This document shows, piece after piece, positions 16,325 through 25,284 of a stretch of 64,000 nt of DNA. A program made the position numbers and the translations under genes. Source of the DNA: CAYUJH01 sp964394585. GTDB taxonomy: Bacteria > Bacteroidota > Bacteroidia > Cytophagales > Flammeovirgaceae. The stretch covers positions 1-64,000 of the forward strand of contig CAYMYI010000002.1 of the NCBI GenBank assembly GCA_964394585.1. The letters are read 5' to 3'. The notes beneath the pieces are model-generated. The model made no database searches and was not told the DNA's origin. It saw only the letters and a program-made list of their open reading frames with translations. Position 1 is the first letter of the stretch, and the number at the start of each line of letters is the position of its first letter.

Positions 16325-17335
16325 ATGCGAAAAAACTTTTTCAAACTCTACATAAGGCATGTACGACTCCAGTTGCAGCGTTGGCTTAAGAAACCGCATC
16401 GGGGAGCGTTCAGAATAGTAGCCCTGTTAGTTTCTTGGGTATATGTATTTATTACCCTTCTTAAACTAACTATTCGTGAATTTACAAAAGATGGAGCATT
16501 TCGGCATGGGGCGGCTCTATCTTATTATACTATTTTTTCCTTGCCACCCATTCTGATTATTCTTATCTCGGGGTTAGGCTTTTTCTTAGGCGAAGAAGAT
16601 GTGCAGCAAAAGCTGATGGTACAAATTGGCGATTTGTTTGGTGCGCAAGGGCAAAAGCAACTTACCTACGTGATTAACCACTTTCGGAACAACCAGAACT
16701 CTTCGTTAAATGCACTGATTGGTTTTGTTACGCTGATTTTTACTTCAACTGCCGTTTTTTACTCTCTACAAAATTCGCTAAATGAGTTTTGGAAGGTACA
16801 AAAGCACGCCCAAAAAACTGGTTTGAAAAATGTGTTGATCGACAGGCTCATTTCCTTTGCCATGATTGTTTCGTTGGGAGCGTTACAGTTACTTTCCATC
16901 TTTGCAGAGTTTTTACTTGCAGCGTTCGAGCGTTTGGTCAAATCGTACTTACCCGATTTTGAAGTGATTACCGAGCTTTTCTTATATGTGAATATGGGGA
17001 GTTCTTTGCTAATCACGGTCATTTTATTCGCCGTAATTTTCAAGTATTTACCCGATGCGTACATCCGTTGGCGAGATGTATGGGTAGGCTCATTTTTTAC
17101 GATGGTGTTGTTTATGCTAGGGAAGCAACTGATTGGCTGGTACATACAGAACATGCAACCCGGGCTCACTTACGGTGCGGCAGGCTCTCTCATCGTGATT
17201 TTGCTATGGGTGTTTTATTCTTCGCAAATTTTGTTTTTAGGTGCAGAATTTACCTATGTATATTCCAAGCGGCATGGTACAGGAATTTTGTCTACCAAAC
17301 TCAGAAGACAACAAAAAGCAGAACAACAGGCTTAG
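16325..17335 (+). CDS. YihY/BrkB family inner-membrane protein
   Basis: A 336-residue protein with six hydrophobic segments. Family marks are DGAFRHGAALSYYTIFSLPP near the N-terminus, a loop with GQKQL, the segment STAVFYSLQNSLNEFW, and the end ILLWVFYSSQILFLGAEFT. The family was once called ribonuclease BN or BrkB; its function is still not settled. The frame begins at a TTG (16319), but the ATG at 16325 is preferred. It is divergent from the CHAT gene. Confidence 0.92.
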   Translation: MRKNFFKLYIRHVRLQLQRWLKKPHRGAFRIVALLVSWVYVFITLLKLTIREFTKDGAFRHGAALSYYTIFSLPPILIILISGLGFFLGEEDVQQKLMVQIGDLFGAQGQKQLTYVINHFRNNQNSSLNALIGFVTLIFTSTAVFYSLQNSLNEFWKVQKHAQKTGLKNVLIDRLISFAMIVSLGALQLLSIFAEFLLAAFERLVKSYLPDFEVITELFLYVNMGSSLLITVILFAVIFKYLPDAYIRWRDVWVGSFFTMVLFMLGKQLIGWYIQNMQPGLTYGAAGSLIVILLWVFYSSQILFLGAEFTYVYSKRHGTGILSTKLRRQQKAEQQA

Positions 17336-17462
17336 AATCTGTACCCGAAACTTATCGGTTTGAGAAAGTTAGGTCATGTAAATCTTTAAAGATTGAATTA
17401 ATCTAATAAATCTTTGGTATTGAAGTGAAAGAATAGGAAGCGAAATCCTCTGCAAAAATCGT

Positions 17463-18137
17463 ATGGAAGAGTTCCAAAAAGGCGAATGTGTGTACATTCT
17501 TAAGTCGGGGAAAAAGATGTATAAAATTGGGCGATCTGAAGATTTACAAGAACGGATTACCGCCTACCGCACCCATTTGCCTTCACTTTTTGAGGTAGTA
17601 CGCCAATACATGGCAGAAAATGCCAACGATCTAGAAAAGGGGCTGCACGCCATCTTTCAGCATAAAAAAGTAAAAGGCGAGTGGTTTAAAATGCGGAAAG
17701 ATGACCTCCAAATTTGCGATAACGTAGTGGAGAGTTACGCTTTTCGCGAATTAAGTAAGCGAGAGCACGCCAAGCGGAAGGGGCGTAAAATTGAGTTTTC
17801 AGACCAACCCATGCTCGATGCATACCGAGCCAACATAAAATACCTTGCCGATTATGCCGAAGTAGTGCGGCAACTAGCTATGGGGATGAGCACGAAAGAT
17901 ATTGTAGAATGGCACCAGGGCGAAGTGAGTATCACTACCGTAAAAACGGTAAAGCAGTTACTAAAGCACCGCACGCCAAACTCAGAATTTGTTATGCAAT
18001 GGCCGTTTATTATTAACGATTTAGCCGAGGGGCTAACCATTAACGAAATCGTAGAGAAGTACAACCACACAGTAAGCCCCGCCATTGTGCAAACTATCCG
18101 CCGCATATTACGACACCTCACCATAGAAAACGCTTAA
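17463..18137 (+). CDS. GIY-YIG-like (T5orf172/MUG113 type) protein with two C-terminal HTH-like repeats
   Basis: A 224-residue protein. Residues about 8-85 resemble the T5orf172/MUG113 branch of GIY-YIG nucleases: CVYILKSGKKMYKIGRS, an Arg in LQERI, and a Glu in KGEWFKM. After a basic linker (KREHAKRKGRK) come two similar segments of about 35 residues, one with LAMGMSTKDIVEWHQG and one with LAEGLTINEIVEKYNH, each ending in a similar helix (KTVKQLLKH, QTIRRILRH). They look like tandem helix-turn-helix units. DNA processing or binding is inferred. It stands alone, with no phage or restriction genes beside it. Confidence 0.75.
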   Translation: MEEFQKGECVYILKSGKKMYKIGRSEDLQERITAYRTHLPSLFEVVRQYMAENANDLEKGLHAIFQHKKVKGEWFKMRKDDLQICDNVVESYAFRELSKREHAKRKGRKIEFSDQPMLDAYRANIKYLADYAEVVRQLAMGMSTKDIVEWHQGEVSITTVKTVKQLLKHRTPNSEFVMQWPFIINDLAEGLTINEIVEKYNHTVSPAIVQTIRRILRHLTIENA

Positions 18138-18237
18138 AAATCGATACCTACTTTTGAGTTCGCTAGCATATTTCGGATATTTCAATCTTTAACCCTTCCA
18201 AAAATTATGTCCAACATGGAGATTGATTGATTTATTT

Positions 18238-19491
18238 ATGAATGTCCCCTTTACTAACGATGCCATTATTTTCGGAATCCTTATTAGCCTGTTGGCAATC
18301 GTATTCCGAACGTCGTCTAGCGAGCATCCCTTTTGGCAAAAGTTTTATCGCTATGTACCTGCCTTGCTGTTGTGTTACTTTCTACCTGCTTTGTGCAATT
18401 GGCCACTAGGTTTAATTGAAGTGGAGAACTCACGTTTGTACTTTGTAGCGTCGCGTTATCTGTTACCGGCTAGTTTGGTATTGCTATGTTTAAGTATCGA
18501 TTTAAAAGCAGTTTTGAATTTAGGCCCTAAAGCCATTATCATGTTTTTAGCGGCAACGGTAGGAATTATAGTTGGAGGGCCTGTAGCTGTGTTGATTGTA
18601 GGCGCTTTTGCCCCTGAATTATTAGCTGGCGAAGGATCAAACGAGGTATGGCGAGGTTTGGCAACCGTTGCCGGAAGCTGGATTGGCGGCGGAGCCAACC
18701 AAACGGCAATGAAGGAAATCTATGGGGCAAGCGACCAGCTTTTCACCGTGATGATTGTAGTAGATGTAGTATGCGCCAATATTTGGTTAGGATTTTTGTT
18801 GTATGGCACCAACATCGCTGCTAAAATTGATGCTTGGTTGCAATCAGATGTTTCCGCTATCGACCATTTAAAAAAGAAAGTAGAAGACTATCAAGCAAGT
18901 GTAGCTAAAATTCCAAATTTAGCTGAACTCACCAGCTTATTGGCGGTCGTATTTGGGGCAACGGCAGTAGCCCATTGGGGTGCCGATTTGATTACACCTT
19001 TTATGGAGCAGCAAAAAGAATGGTTGGTTCAAGTGAACCTCAACTCACTGACCTCCGGCTTTTTCTGGCTTATTGTGATAGCTACCACCTTAGGAGTAGT
19101 AGCCTCTTTTACCTCTGTTCGCAAGATGGAAGGCTATGGAGCCATGCGAATTGGGAGTCTGTTTATTTACATTTTAGTAGCAACTATTGGCATGCAAATG
19201 AACATTCAAGATGTACTCAATAATTTGGGTTTATTTGCCATTGGGATTATCTGGATGTTAGTTCACGTAACAGTGTTGTTAATAGTAGCAAAGCTGCTCA
19301 AAGCACCATTCTTTTTTGTAGCTGTGGGTAGCCAAGCCAATGTGGGCGGGGCGGCATCTGCACCGGTAGTAGCCTCAGCGTTTAGTCCGGCATTAGCACC
19401 GGTAGGTGCTTTGTTAGCTGTTTTAGGCTATGCTTTAGGTACGTATGGCGCAATTATCTGTGCTCAATTAATGCAAGCAGTTTCACCTTAA
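18238..19491 (+). CDS. DUF819 family membrane protein
   Basis: About 417 residues with roughly 12 membrane segments. Family marks are the Gly-rich AGSWIGGGANQTAMKE and, near the end, GSQANVGGAASAPVVA, two similar half-repeats that suggest a transporter-like fold. The substrate is unknown. The ORF can start at a TTG (18223), but the in-frame ATG at 18238 is preferred. The DUF3592 gene follows after 12 bases, so the two are probably cotranscribed. Confidence 0.88.
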   Translation: MNVPFTNDAIIFGILISLLAIVFRTSSSEHPFWQKFYRYVPALLLCYFLPALCNWPLGLIEVENSRLYFVASRYLLPASLVLLCLSIDLKAVLNLGPKAIIMFLAATVGIIVGGPVAVLIVGAFAPELLAGEGSNEVWRGLATVAGSWIGGGANQTAMKEIYGASDQLFTVMIVVDVVCANIWLGFLLYGTNIAAKIDAWLQSDVSAIDHLKKKVEDYQASVAKIPNLAELTSLLAVVFGATAVAHWGADLITPFMEQQKEWLVQVNLNSLTSGFFWLIVIATTLGVVASFTSVRKMEGYGAMRIGSLFIYILVATIGMQMNIQDVLNNLGLFAIGIIWMLVHVTVLLIVAKLLKAPFFFVAVGSQANVGGAASAPVVASAFSPALAPVGALLAVLGYALGTYGAIICAQLMQAVSP

Positions 19492-19503
19492 ATTATAGTT
19501 ATA

Positions 19504-20019
19504 ATGATAGCTTTTGTATGTATGCTGTTCTTTCAGTCCGATGCGATTGAGCAACCTGAAGAACAGACACCCCCTGAAATTCTTTTCTTGGCGGGTATTT
19601 TTTTAGTAACTACAGTGCTTGCCGTTTGTATATGGCTGCTTTGGTCGCAAATTTCCTTCTTTTCGAAAGCTATCGAGGTAGAGGGGAAAGTGGTTGGTGT
19701 ATTAGGGGCAAAAAATAAGGGAGTCGTAACCGCTGATATTCCGCAGTTAGGTCTGTTCAAAACTGGAAATTTTGAAACTTCAGGAAGAATTTTAGTAGTA
19801 GAATATGAAACAGAAGATGCGATTTACCAAGATAAAACCCGTAAAGCATATAGCGATTTAGAAATTGGCGACACAATCACGGTACATTACAACCCCGATT
19901 CGCCCGAGCATTGTGCTATCGATAAAGTATACGAAGTAAATCCCCGCCTTATTTACGCAATGGTTATAGGATTGGGTTTGGTAGATGCCTTATTGTTATT
20001 CGGGCTTTTTATGGTATAG
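19504..20019 (+). CDS. DUF3592 domain membrane protein
   Basis: A 171-residue protein with a membrane helix near residues 27-48 and another at the C-terminus, and between them a strand-rich extracytoplasmic domain with KTRKAYSDLEIGDTITVHYN and PDSPEHCAI, typical of DUF3592. The function is unknown. Its last 11 bases overlap the 3' end of the convergent SRPBCC-methyltransferase gene. Confidence 0.8.
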   Translation: MIAFVCMLFFQSDAIEQPEEQTPPEILFLAGIFLVTTVLAVCIWLLWSQISFFSKAIEVEGKVVGVLGAKNKGVVTADIPQLGLFKTGNFETSGRILVVEYETEDAIYQDKTRKAYSDLEIGDTITVHYNPDSPEHCAIDKVYEVNPRLIYAMVIGLGLVDALLLFGLFMV

Positions 20020-21076
20020 CGATAACCGCCCAATGGCCTCTTCGGCTCAACTCTTTTTGAGTTTCCAATTTAAAGCCGGCTTTTTGCAACATATCTAAAA
20101 TTTCTTTTAAATCAACTGGTTTGGCAGGGTAGCCATTCGGTATATTCTCAGTAAATGCCAGTACAAGAAGTTTCCCATCAGGCTTTAAGCCTCTTTTTAT
20201 GCGTTGTAAGTAGCTTGTCTTGTTTTTGAAAACACCCCAAGTGTGTGTCAGCAATACCCAATCCGCCTCTTTTTCGTACAGTGCTGGCGAAATAATTCCG
20301 GTAAGCCGTACTTCAACATTTTGTGAGTTAGCGCTATCGGTAACATTGCGAAGGTATTCGGCGAAGGAGCGGTTAGTTTCTAAAGCAATTACCTGCTTTG
20401 CTTTTGTTGCCAATTCAAACGTAAAATAGCCATGTTTTGCCCCAATTTCTGCAATTGTGCTACCATCGAGGCTACTCATGAGTTTAAAAACTTCTTCTCG
20501 GTTAAGCCAGGTAGCCATCGTCGATTCTTCTAACCCTGCCGGTATGGTGGGTCGGGCAGATCCGGCTGCTTGTTCGCTTACACGTTTCAGTTTTTGTAGT
20601 CCGTATTGGTAGTTTTCGGTAACCTGTTCTTCAAAATCGGCAAAAAAAGCATAGTACCTTGCAATGAAGTTATAGCCTAAGTTTTGTTGTTCGTTCCAAA
20701 CCACTACGGTACTATCTTTTTCTGAGTGAGATAGGCTAAAAGTACTGATTGATTGAAACGAACTTTCATGCATGCTGATTTGTATGGCTATTTTTTCGTT
20801 AGGGATACTTTCAATTAGTGTTAAACTACCCTTACCGGATTGATCTTCCCAATAATACACCGAATCTTGTTGTGGATCGGGGACTAATGACATACTATCT
20901 AATGCCCAAAGGTTCCATCGGTCTAAATTTACAATGTGCTGATATACCACATCGGGAGGAGCAGCAACACGAACAGAAGTTTCAATTTGGTAGGTTCGGG
21001 GTAAAAGTAGCCCCAAACCTGTGAGTGCTACAAGTGCAACAAGAACCCCTAAAGACATAAATCGGATAGATTTCAT
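20009..21076 (-). CDS. Membrane-anchored SRPBCC domain fused to a class I methyltransferase-like domain
   Basis: A 355-residue protein. An N-terminal helix (about 5-25) precedes an SRPBCC/polyketide-cyclase domain (about 30-165: YQIETSVRVAAPPDVVYQHI and NLDRWNLWALD). The C-terminal part (about 190-355) looks like a class I SAM-dependent methyltransferase: AEIGAKHGYFTFELA as motif I, VIALETNRSF as motif II, and KPDGKLLVLAF later. Motif I has lost two of the usual glycines, so activity is uncertain. The first half resembles the separate SRPBCC protein at 46091-46630, so the two are probably paralogues. Its 3' end overlaps the convergent DUF3592 gene by 11 bases. Confidence 0.8.
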   Translation of the reverse strand: MKSIRFMSLGVLVALVALTGLGLLLPRTYQIETSVRVAAPPDVVYQHIVNLDRWNLWALDSMSLVPDPQQDSVYYWEDQSGKGSLTLIESIPNEKIAIQISMHESSFQSISTFSLSHSEKDSTVVVWNEQQNLGYNFIARYYAFFADFEEQVTENYQYGLQKLKRVSEQAAGSARPTIPAGLEESTMATWLNREEVFKLMSSLDGSTIAEIGAKHGYFTFELATKAKQVIALETNRSFAEYLRNVTDSANSQNVEVRLTGIISPALYEKEADWVLLTHTWGVFKNKTSYLQRIKRGLKPDGKLLVLAFTENIPNGYPAKPVDLKEILDMLQKAGFKLETQKELSRRGHWAVIAIP

Positions 21077-21080
21077 GCTG

Positions 21081-21088
21081 CAAAAGTA
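21081..21088 (-). promoter_or_regulatory. Candidate -7 promoter element of the SRPBCC-methyltransferase gene
   Basis: On the minus strand this reads TACTTTTG, a full match to TAnnTTTG. It ends only four bases before the ATG, which would give a nearly leaderless mRNA if used. Confidence 0.4.
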
Positions 21089-21126
21089 GGGAATCGTAAA
21101 GAGTTTATTCTATGGTAGCCGATACG

Positions 21127-21155
21127 AAAAAAGCCTCCTAAACAGGAGGCTCCTT
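21127..21155 (-). terminator. Terminator after the TPR protein gene
   Basis: AGCCTCCT (21132-21139) and AGGAGGCT (21144-21151) form a perfect stem around AAAC. The A run to the left gives a T run on the minus strand. It lies between the TPR gene and the SRPBCC-methyltransferase gene. Confidence 0.85.
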
Positions 21156-21187
21156 CTCATCTTATAAAAGTAAAATCAGGTTGTTTG

Positions 21188-22528
21188 CTACTTTTCAGTA
21201 TCGACTTGTTCTTGCCGGCGGCGAATTTTGAATATTTCCATCAATTCGTAGCGAGCAGCTTCTTTTGTAGGGCCGGCGTAAGCATCTTTAAAAGCTTCTT
21301 CGGCTTCATCGAGTCTGCCAGCATTTTTATAGACTAACCCTAAGCCAAAGCTCAGGCGCACCATGAAAGGTCTGGGAACTTTAGGGTTTTTGCGCATTCT
21401 TGAAAGCAGCATGGATGCCTCTTCGGTTCTATCCAATTTGCTCATCGACATCGCCTGCAAGAACATCATATTATACTCTAATGGCCTTAGTTTGAGATAC
21501 TCTTGGCAGGCTAACTCGGCTTGTACATGGTCGCCGTCTTGGTAAGCATACAAAGCCAATTCAGAGTAACGGTCTGCTAACCGATCGGGGTCTTTTTCTT
21601 GTTCAATTGCCGATTTTTCAGCTTCAATAAGCTTTCGTTTACTAGTTTTTACATTCAAAAGTTGCTTTTGTAAATCGAGGGCATCTGTTGGGGTGCTTCC
21701 TGTAGTCATATCTAACACTACCTTCAGTACTTCTTCTGATTTGACATATTCGTAAACCCCATAATACACTTGGGCAACACTTAAGAAAAACTCAGGAGTA
21801 TAAATTGGAATTTTAGAGCGGAAGGGACCATCATTAGCTTTTTGGAAGAACTCTTTTGCTTTATCATAATTTCCTTGGTAAAAGTGGATGCGCCCCATTT
21901 CATAGAAATATACTTCATTACCCGATTTTTCGGGAATTCCTCCATCTTGGGTAAGGAGTTTCTCCATAATCTCTTTTGCTTTATCGTACGCCTCAGTTTC
22001 AATATAATACTGTGCTTCATAAAACTGTAAATCGAAGTTATCGGGCAAAATAGCTTCTGCATCTTTAATGTGCTTTAACGCCATATGGTGTTTGTCATAT
22101 TCGTACAGAATACCGATAATTTCGAGTTTGTAACGCAGTTTATTTTCTACATTTTCATCGTATTGAAAGGCTAAATCGTAATTTTCAGCAGCTTTTTGTG
22201 GGTTTCTGAACTGGTTGGCGTACAAATCGCCAAGTAGTTCATAGGCTTCATGGAAATCAGATTTAATTTCCACTGCTTTTTCGAGCGATAGCACCGCTTT
22301 TTTAAAATCGGTAAGACCAGTATAGCAAGCTGCCATTTCAAACGGAATCAAATGATTATCTGGTTGGATTTCAGCGGCTTTTTTAAACATGCCAACTGCT
22401 TCTTCGAAGCGGTTATTACTTTTCAAGAACTCTCCTTTTTCAAAAAGTTCTTCGGCGTTTTGTGCAAAGCTTTGCGTAGTTAGGAACAATCCTATGAGGC
22501 AAGCAGTGATATAAAAAGGTAGTTTCAT
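21188..22528 (-). CDS. Exported tetratricopeptide-repeat protein
   Basis: A 446-residue protein with a signal peptide (LIGLFLTTQSFAQ) and about eight TPR units from residue 25 on, for example KGEFLKSNNRFEEAVGMFKK and LLGDLYANQFRNPQKAAENY. TPRs are protein-protein scaffolds; no enzyme domain is visible. The SPOR-like gene lies 63 bases upstream on the same strand, so the two probably form an operon closed by the hairpin at 21127. The 12-base motif TTAGTTAACATT lies 15 bases before its ATG. Confidence 0.85.
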   Translation of the reverse strand: MKLPFYITACLIGLFLTTQSFAQNAEELFEKGEFLKSNNRFEEAVGMFKKAAEIQPDNHLIPFEMAACYTGLTDFKKAVLSLEKAVEIKSDFHEAYELLGDLYANQFRNPQKAAENYDLAFQYDENVENKLRYKLEIIGILYEYDKHHMALKHIKDAEAILPDNFDLQFYEAQYYIETEAYDKAKEIMEKLLTQDGGIPEKSGNEVYFYEMGRIHFYQGNYDKAKEFFQKANDGPFRSKIPIYTPEFFLSVAQVYYGVYEYVKSEEVLKVVLDMTTGSTPTDALDLQKQLLNVKTSKRKLIEAEKSAIEQEKDPDRLADRYSELALYAYQDGDHVQAELACQEYLKLRPLEYNMMFLQAMSMSKLDRTEEASMLLSRMRKNPKVPRPFMVRLSFGLGLVYKNAGRLDEAEEAFKDAYAGPTKEAARYELMEIFKIRRRQEQVDTEK

Positions 22529-22543
22529 GGTTTTAGCTGCTTA

Positions 22544-22555
22544 AATGTTAACTAA
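22544..22555 (-). promoter_or_regulatory. Shared upstream motif TTAGTTAACATT, copy 1
   Basis: The minus-strand 12-mer occurs 15 bases before the TPR gene ATG. Identical copies lie at 26856-26867 (14 bases before the LRR gene start) and 45918-45929. The role is unknown. Confidence 0.35.
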
Positions 22556-22591
22556 ATGCATTTAATCGTTTTGTTGTTTGGGTCAAAGAAT

Positions 22592-23749
22592 TTAATATCG
22601 TTCTCGTAGGTCGCGCAGAGTACCCACGATGCCTACTTCCTTTAATCGGTTTTGGTAATCGATTGCCAAATCTTTACTCATGAAGTTGCCTACATATACT
22701 TGGAATGAAATATCGCCACTATATTGGTCAATCATAATGTAGACTTCTTCAAAATTTTGCTGAATGCGTCTACAGTACTCTTGCGCGGCTTCTAAATCAC
22801 CTAAGTCATTAATGTGAACTGACCACCGATTCTTCTGGATTCGCACGCCATCTGGGTTATACAAGTGTTGGTAAAGGGGATCAAAAGAAATGTATTCAGC
22901 AAAGAAACTGGAAGATTCCGCTACATTTCCGGTAGAATCTTTTAAGCTGAAAAACCAATCGGCTTTCATTACCTGAAAACTGTTGATTTTAGGTTCTCCT
23001 TCGCCACTTGGCATCATATCTTTCACATACATGTAATAAGGATGCTTTGTATTCGGGTTTTTCAGTTGTTGTGCACTAGAACTGCGGATGCTATAGGCAG
23101 TTACTAAGAAATGTTCTACAATATCCCCTTTTTTAAAGCCTTCATGGGGTTTAGGAGCTCCTCGCAAAAACTCGAGTGAGCCTGCGTTTCCATCAAAATC
23201 CCCAAAAGTATCAATGCCCTGAAACACACTCGAAAATGCAACTTGTTTGATCCTATCTGGGTTTGTAATATCGAATACATTATAGCAACGGTAGTCGCAT
23301 CCGTCGCCCAAGCAGTTTTCGCGAAAACTGATGAGCATTAAAAACTTCTTGAGTTTATCGCCATCGCGTACGCCGTTTAGCGTAAACTCGTACATTTCCA
23401 GAATATTGTTGAAGTTTTGGCGGATAGACTTTTCTAAGTTGCAGTAAAACAAAAATTCTTTTCCGTTGATAATCATCCCGGTGGGGTTCGGGTTGAAAAT
23501 GTTATCATATTCCTGACCTTCCACAAAAAACGTTTTGAAGTCTACCGTAGACCCGTCGCCGGTGTAAATAGTATACACTGTGTCAGAGCTAAACTTATTG
23601 TCGGTAGGCATTAGCGTAGCTGTAATTTGTGGGGCTTCCGTGGAAAGTTGCTGAAACGTGTATACATTTCCTTCTTCTACCTGTGCAAAAAGCGACAAAT
23701 TGCTTGCACAAACCAGAAAAATAAGGCTCAATAGCGCTTGAAGTTTCAT
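22592..23749 (-). CDS. Exported protein with C-terminal SPOR-like domain
   Basis: About 385 residues from the ATG at 23749, which gives a clean signal peptide (ALLSLIFLVCASNLSLFAQ); the frame extends to 23812 with no better start. I do not recognise the main part (about 25-300). The last 75 residues have the alternating helix-strand pattern of a peptidoglycan-binding SPOR domain: RWSVHINDLGDLEAAQEYC, then FQVYVGNFMSKDLAIDYQNR. A SPOR domain suggests attachment to glycan strands in the periplasm. The TPR gene follows 63 bases downstream. Confidence 0.7.
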   Translation of the reverse strand: MKLQALLSLIFLVCASNLSLFAQVEEGNVYTFQQLSTEAPQITATLMPTDNKFSSDTVYTIYTGDGSTVDFKTFFVEGQEYDNIFNPNPTGMIINGKEFLFYCNLEKSIRQNFNNILEMYEFTLNGVRDGDKLKKFLMLISFRENCLGDGCDYRCYNVFDITNPDRIKQVAFSSVFQGIDTFGDFDGNAGSLEFLRGAPKPHEGFKKGDIVEHFLVTAYSIRSSSAQQLKNPNTKHPYYMYVKDMMPSGEGEPKINSFQVMKADWFFSLKDSTGNVAESSSFFAEYISFDPLYQHLYNPDGVRIQKNRWSVHINDLGDLEAAQEYCRRIQQNFEEVYIMIDQYSGDISFQVYVGNFMSKDLAIDYQNRLKEVGIVGTLRDLRERY

Positions 23750-24058
23750 ATACATGCTAAATATTATGGTCTTATTGATTTTTCCTTGAATCATTCTTGC
23801 AAAGTTACGCATATCCTCTAGTTGCTGTAATTCTCAATAGATAACTTAACTGAAAGTTGTTAGGCTTATTCTGTTACAATAACCATACTTTCACAACTTT
23901 TATTTTGAAGTTGAATAACTTTAATAGGCATAGTAAATATACCTGAGCGTTTCATGGTACTGTAACTAACCGGTTGAGGCAATAATTACGCATTACCAAT
24001 AGTTCTTTAATTGTTAATAAGTATTACGCAACTTAAAATCTCTTTTCAGTTAATTCGT
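23750..24058. other. Divergent intergenic region (309 bases)
   Basis: Lies between the SPOR-domain gene and the Ig-like gene and must hold both promoters. Apart from the -7-like element at 23800-23807, I see no RNA gene, palindrome or open frame that I can support. Confidence 0.5.
23800..23807 (-). promoter_or_regulatory. Candidate -7 promoter element of the SPOR-TPR operon
   Basis: Minus-strand TAACTTTG, a full match to TAnnTTTG, 50 bases before the ATG at 23749. The -33 element is not clear. Confidence 0.4.
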
Positions 24059-25261
24059 ATGGGCACAAAATTAAGGTTTATATGGCTGGCGTGTTTCCTA
24101 TTCGCAGCCGGTGTAGCAAATGCACAATTGTTAGGTAAAGAGGAAATTTTGATCAATAATGGTTCAAAATATACAAACTCTTACAAAGTAGAACTTCGCT
24201 TTAAAATTGAAGATGATAGTGTGGATGCCATGTTGGTTAGTAATGTACCCGACTTTGCCGGAGCTCATTGGGTGGATTATCATCGTGAAATTTTAGATTG
24301 GTCTTTAGAATTTAAAGATGGCTTGCAAGAAGTATATGCAAAATTTCGCTATGATGATGGCTCGGAATCGGAGCTATTTACAGATGAAATTATTGTAGAT
24401 ACTACTCCCCCTGAAAACCCTTATGTGAAAATTGAGCTGCCTAGTAAATACACGAACGATAAATCGTTATTAGTTGATTTATCGCTTTCTGCCGTAGATG
24501 CAAAATATGTGATGGTCAGCAATCAGCACTCGTTTTATGGGCAAAAATGGCGGCTGTTTGAAGATAACCAAATACCCGATTGGCGCCTAGCTGATGGCGA
24601 TGATGGCCCCCGCCAAGTGTTTGTGCGCTTTCGAGATAAGGCAGGCAACGAATCGGAGATTGTATCCGATGAAATTATTATTGATACCAAAGCGCCTTTC
24701 GATATACATGTACAAGTAAACGAGGGCAAAAAGTATTTGGTCGATCAAGCAAAGCAGCTGAAAATAGATTTGTTTGCCCGAGCTGCCGACTCGATGGCAA
24801 TTGCAGTCAACGATACGGAGTTCGCCAACCCTATTTGGGAACCGTACACTACTCTGCGGGAAATCACTTTGGAAGGAGAAGATGGTACATATGCCATCTC
24901 TACTAAATTTAAAGATTTTGCCGGGAATGAGTCGGATGTGTACACCGAGGAAGTGATTTTAGATACCACTCCTCCGCAAAACTGCGAAGTGTTGATTAAC
25001 AACGGAGCGGAGTCGACCAACCAGCTTGATAAACTCGTTACCATTTACCTCAAAGCAGCCGATGCCGCTTATTTTAAGATTACCAACGATCCCATTTCTT
25101 TTAATAATGTGCGTTGGAAGGCATATGTAGGCATGCTACAAAATTGGAAGTTAGACGGCGAGGAAGATGGGCTTCGTACAGTTTATGTAAAGTTTAAAGA
25201 CGAAGCCGGTAATATCAGTAAGACGTACCAGGCAACCATTATGCTAGAAAGAGGCTTCTAA
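24059..25261 (+). CDS. Exported protein of four tandem Ig-like repeats
   Basis: 400 residues from the ATG at 24059, with a signal peptide ending AAGVANAQ. The rest is four tandem units of about 97 residues. Each starts near a (K)YTN-like stretch, contains a W-x-L/I-x-D-G segment (DWSLEFKDG, DWRLADGDDG, EITLEGEDG, NWKLDGEEDG) and ends in a strand such as VFVRFRDKAGNESEIVSDE followed by DTTPP. The F-K/R-D-x-A-G-N motif is known from extracellular bacterial Ig-like domains. There is no T9SS C-terminal domain and no anchor, so it is presumably soluble or bound by other proteins. It faces the LRR gene across a strong terminator. Confidence 0.8.
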   Translation: MGTKLRFIWLACFLFAAGVANAQLLGKEEILINNGSKYTNSYKVELRFKIEDDSVDAMLVSNVPDFAGAHWVDYHREILDWSLEFKDGLQEVYAKFRYDDGSESELFTDEIIVDTTPPENPYVKIELPSKYTNDKSLLVDLSLSAVDAKYVMVSNQHSFYGQKWRLFEDNQIPDWRLADGDDGPRQVFVRFRDKAGNESEIVSDEIIIDTKAPFDIHVQVNEGKKYLVDQAKQLKIDLFARAADSMAIAVNDTEFANPIWEPYTTLREITLEGEDGTYAISTKFKDFAGNESDVYTEEVILDTTPPQNCEVLINNGAESTNQLDKLVTIYLKAADAAYFKITNDPISFNNVRWKAYVGMLQNWKLDGEEDGLRTVYVKFKDEAGNISKTYQATIMLERGF

Positions 25262-25284
25262 TCCATCAGTCAAAACAATAGGGT

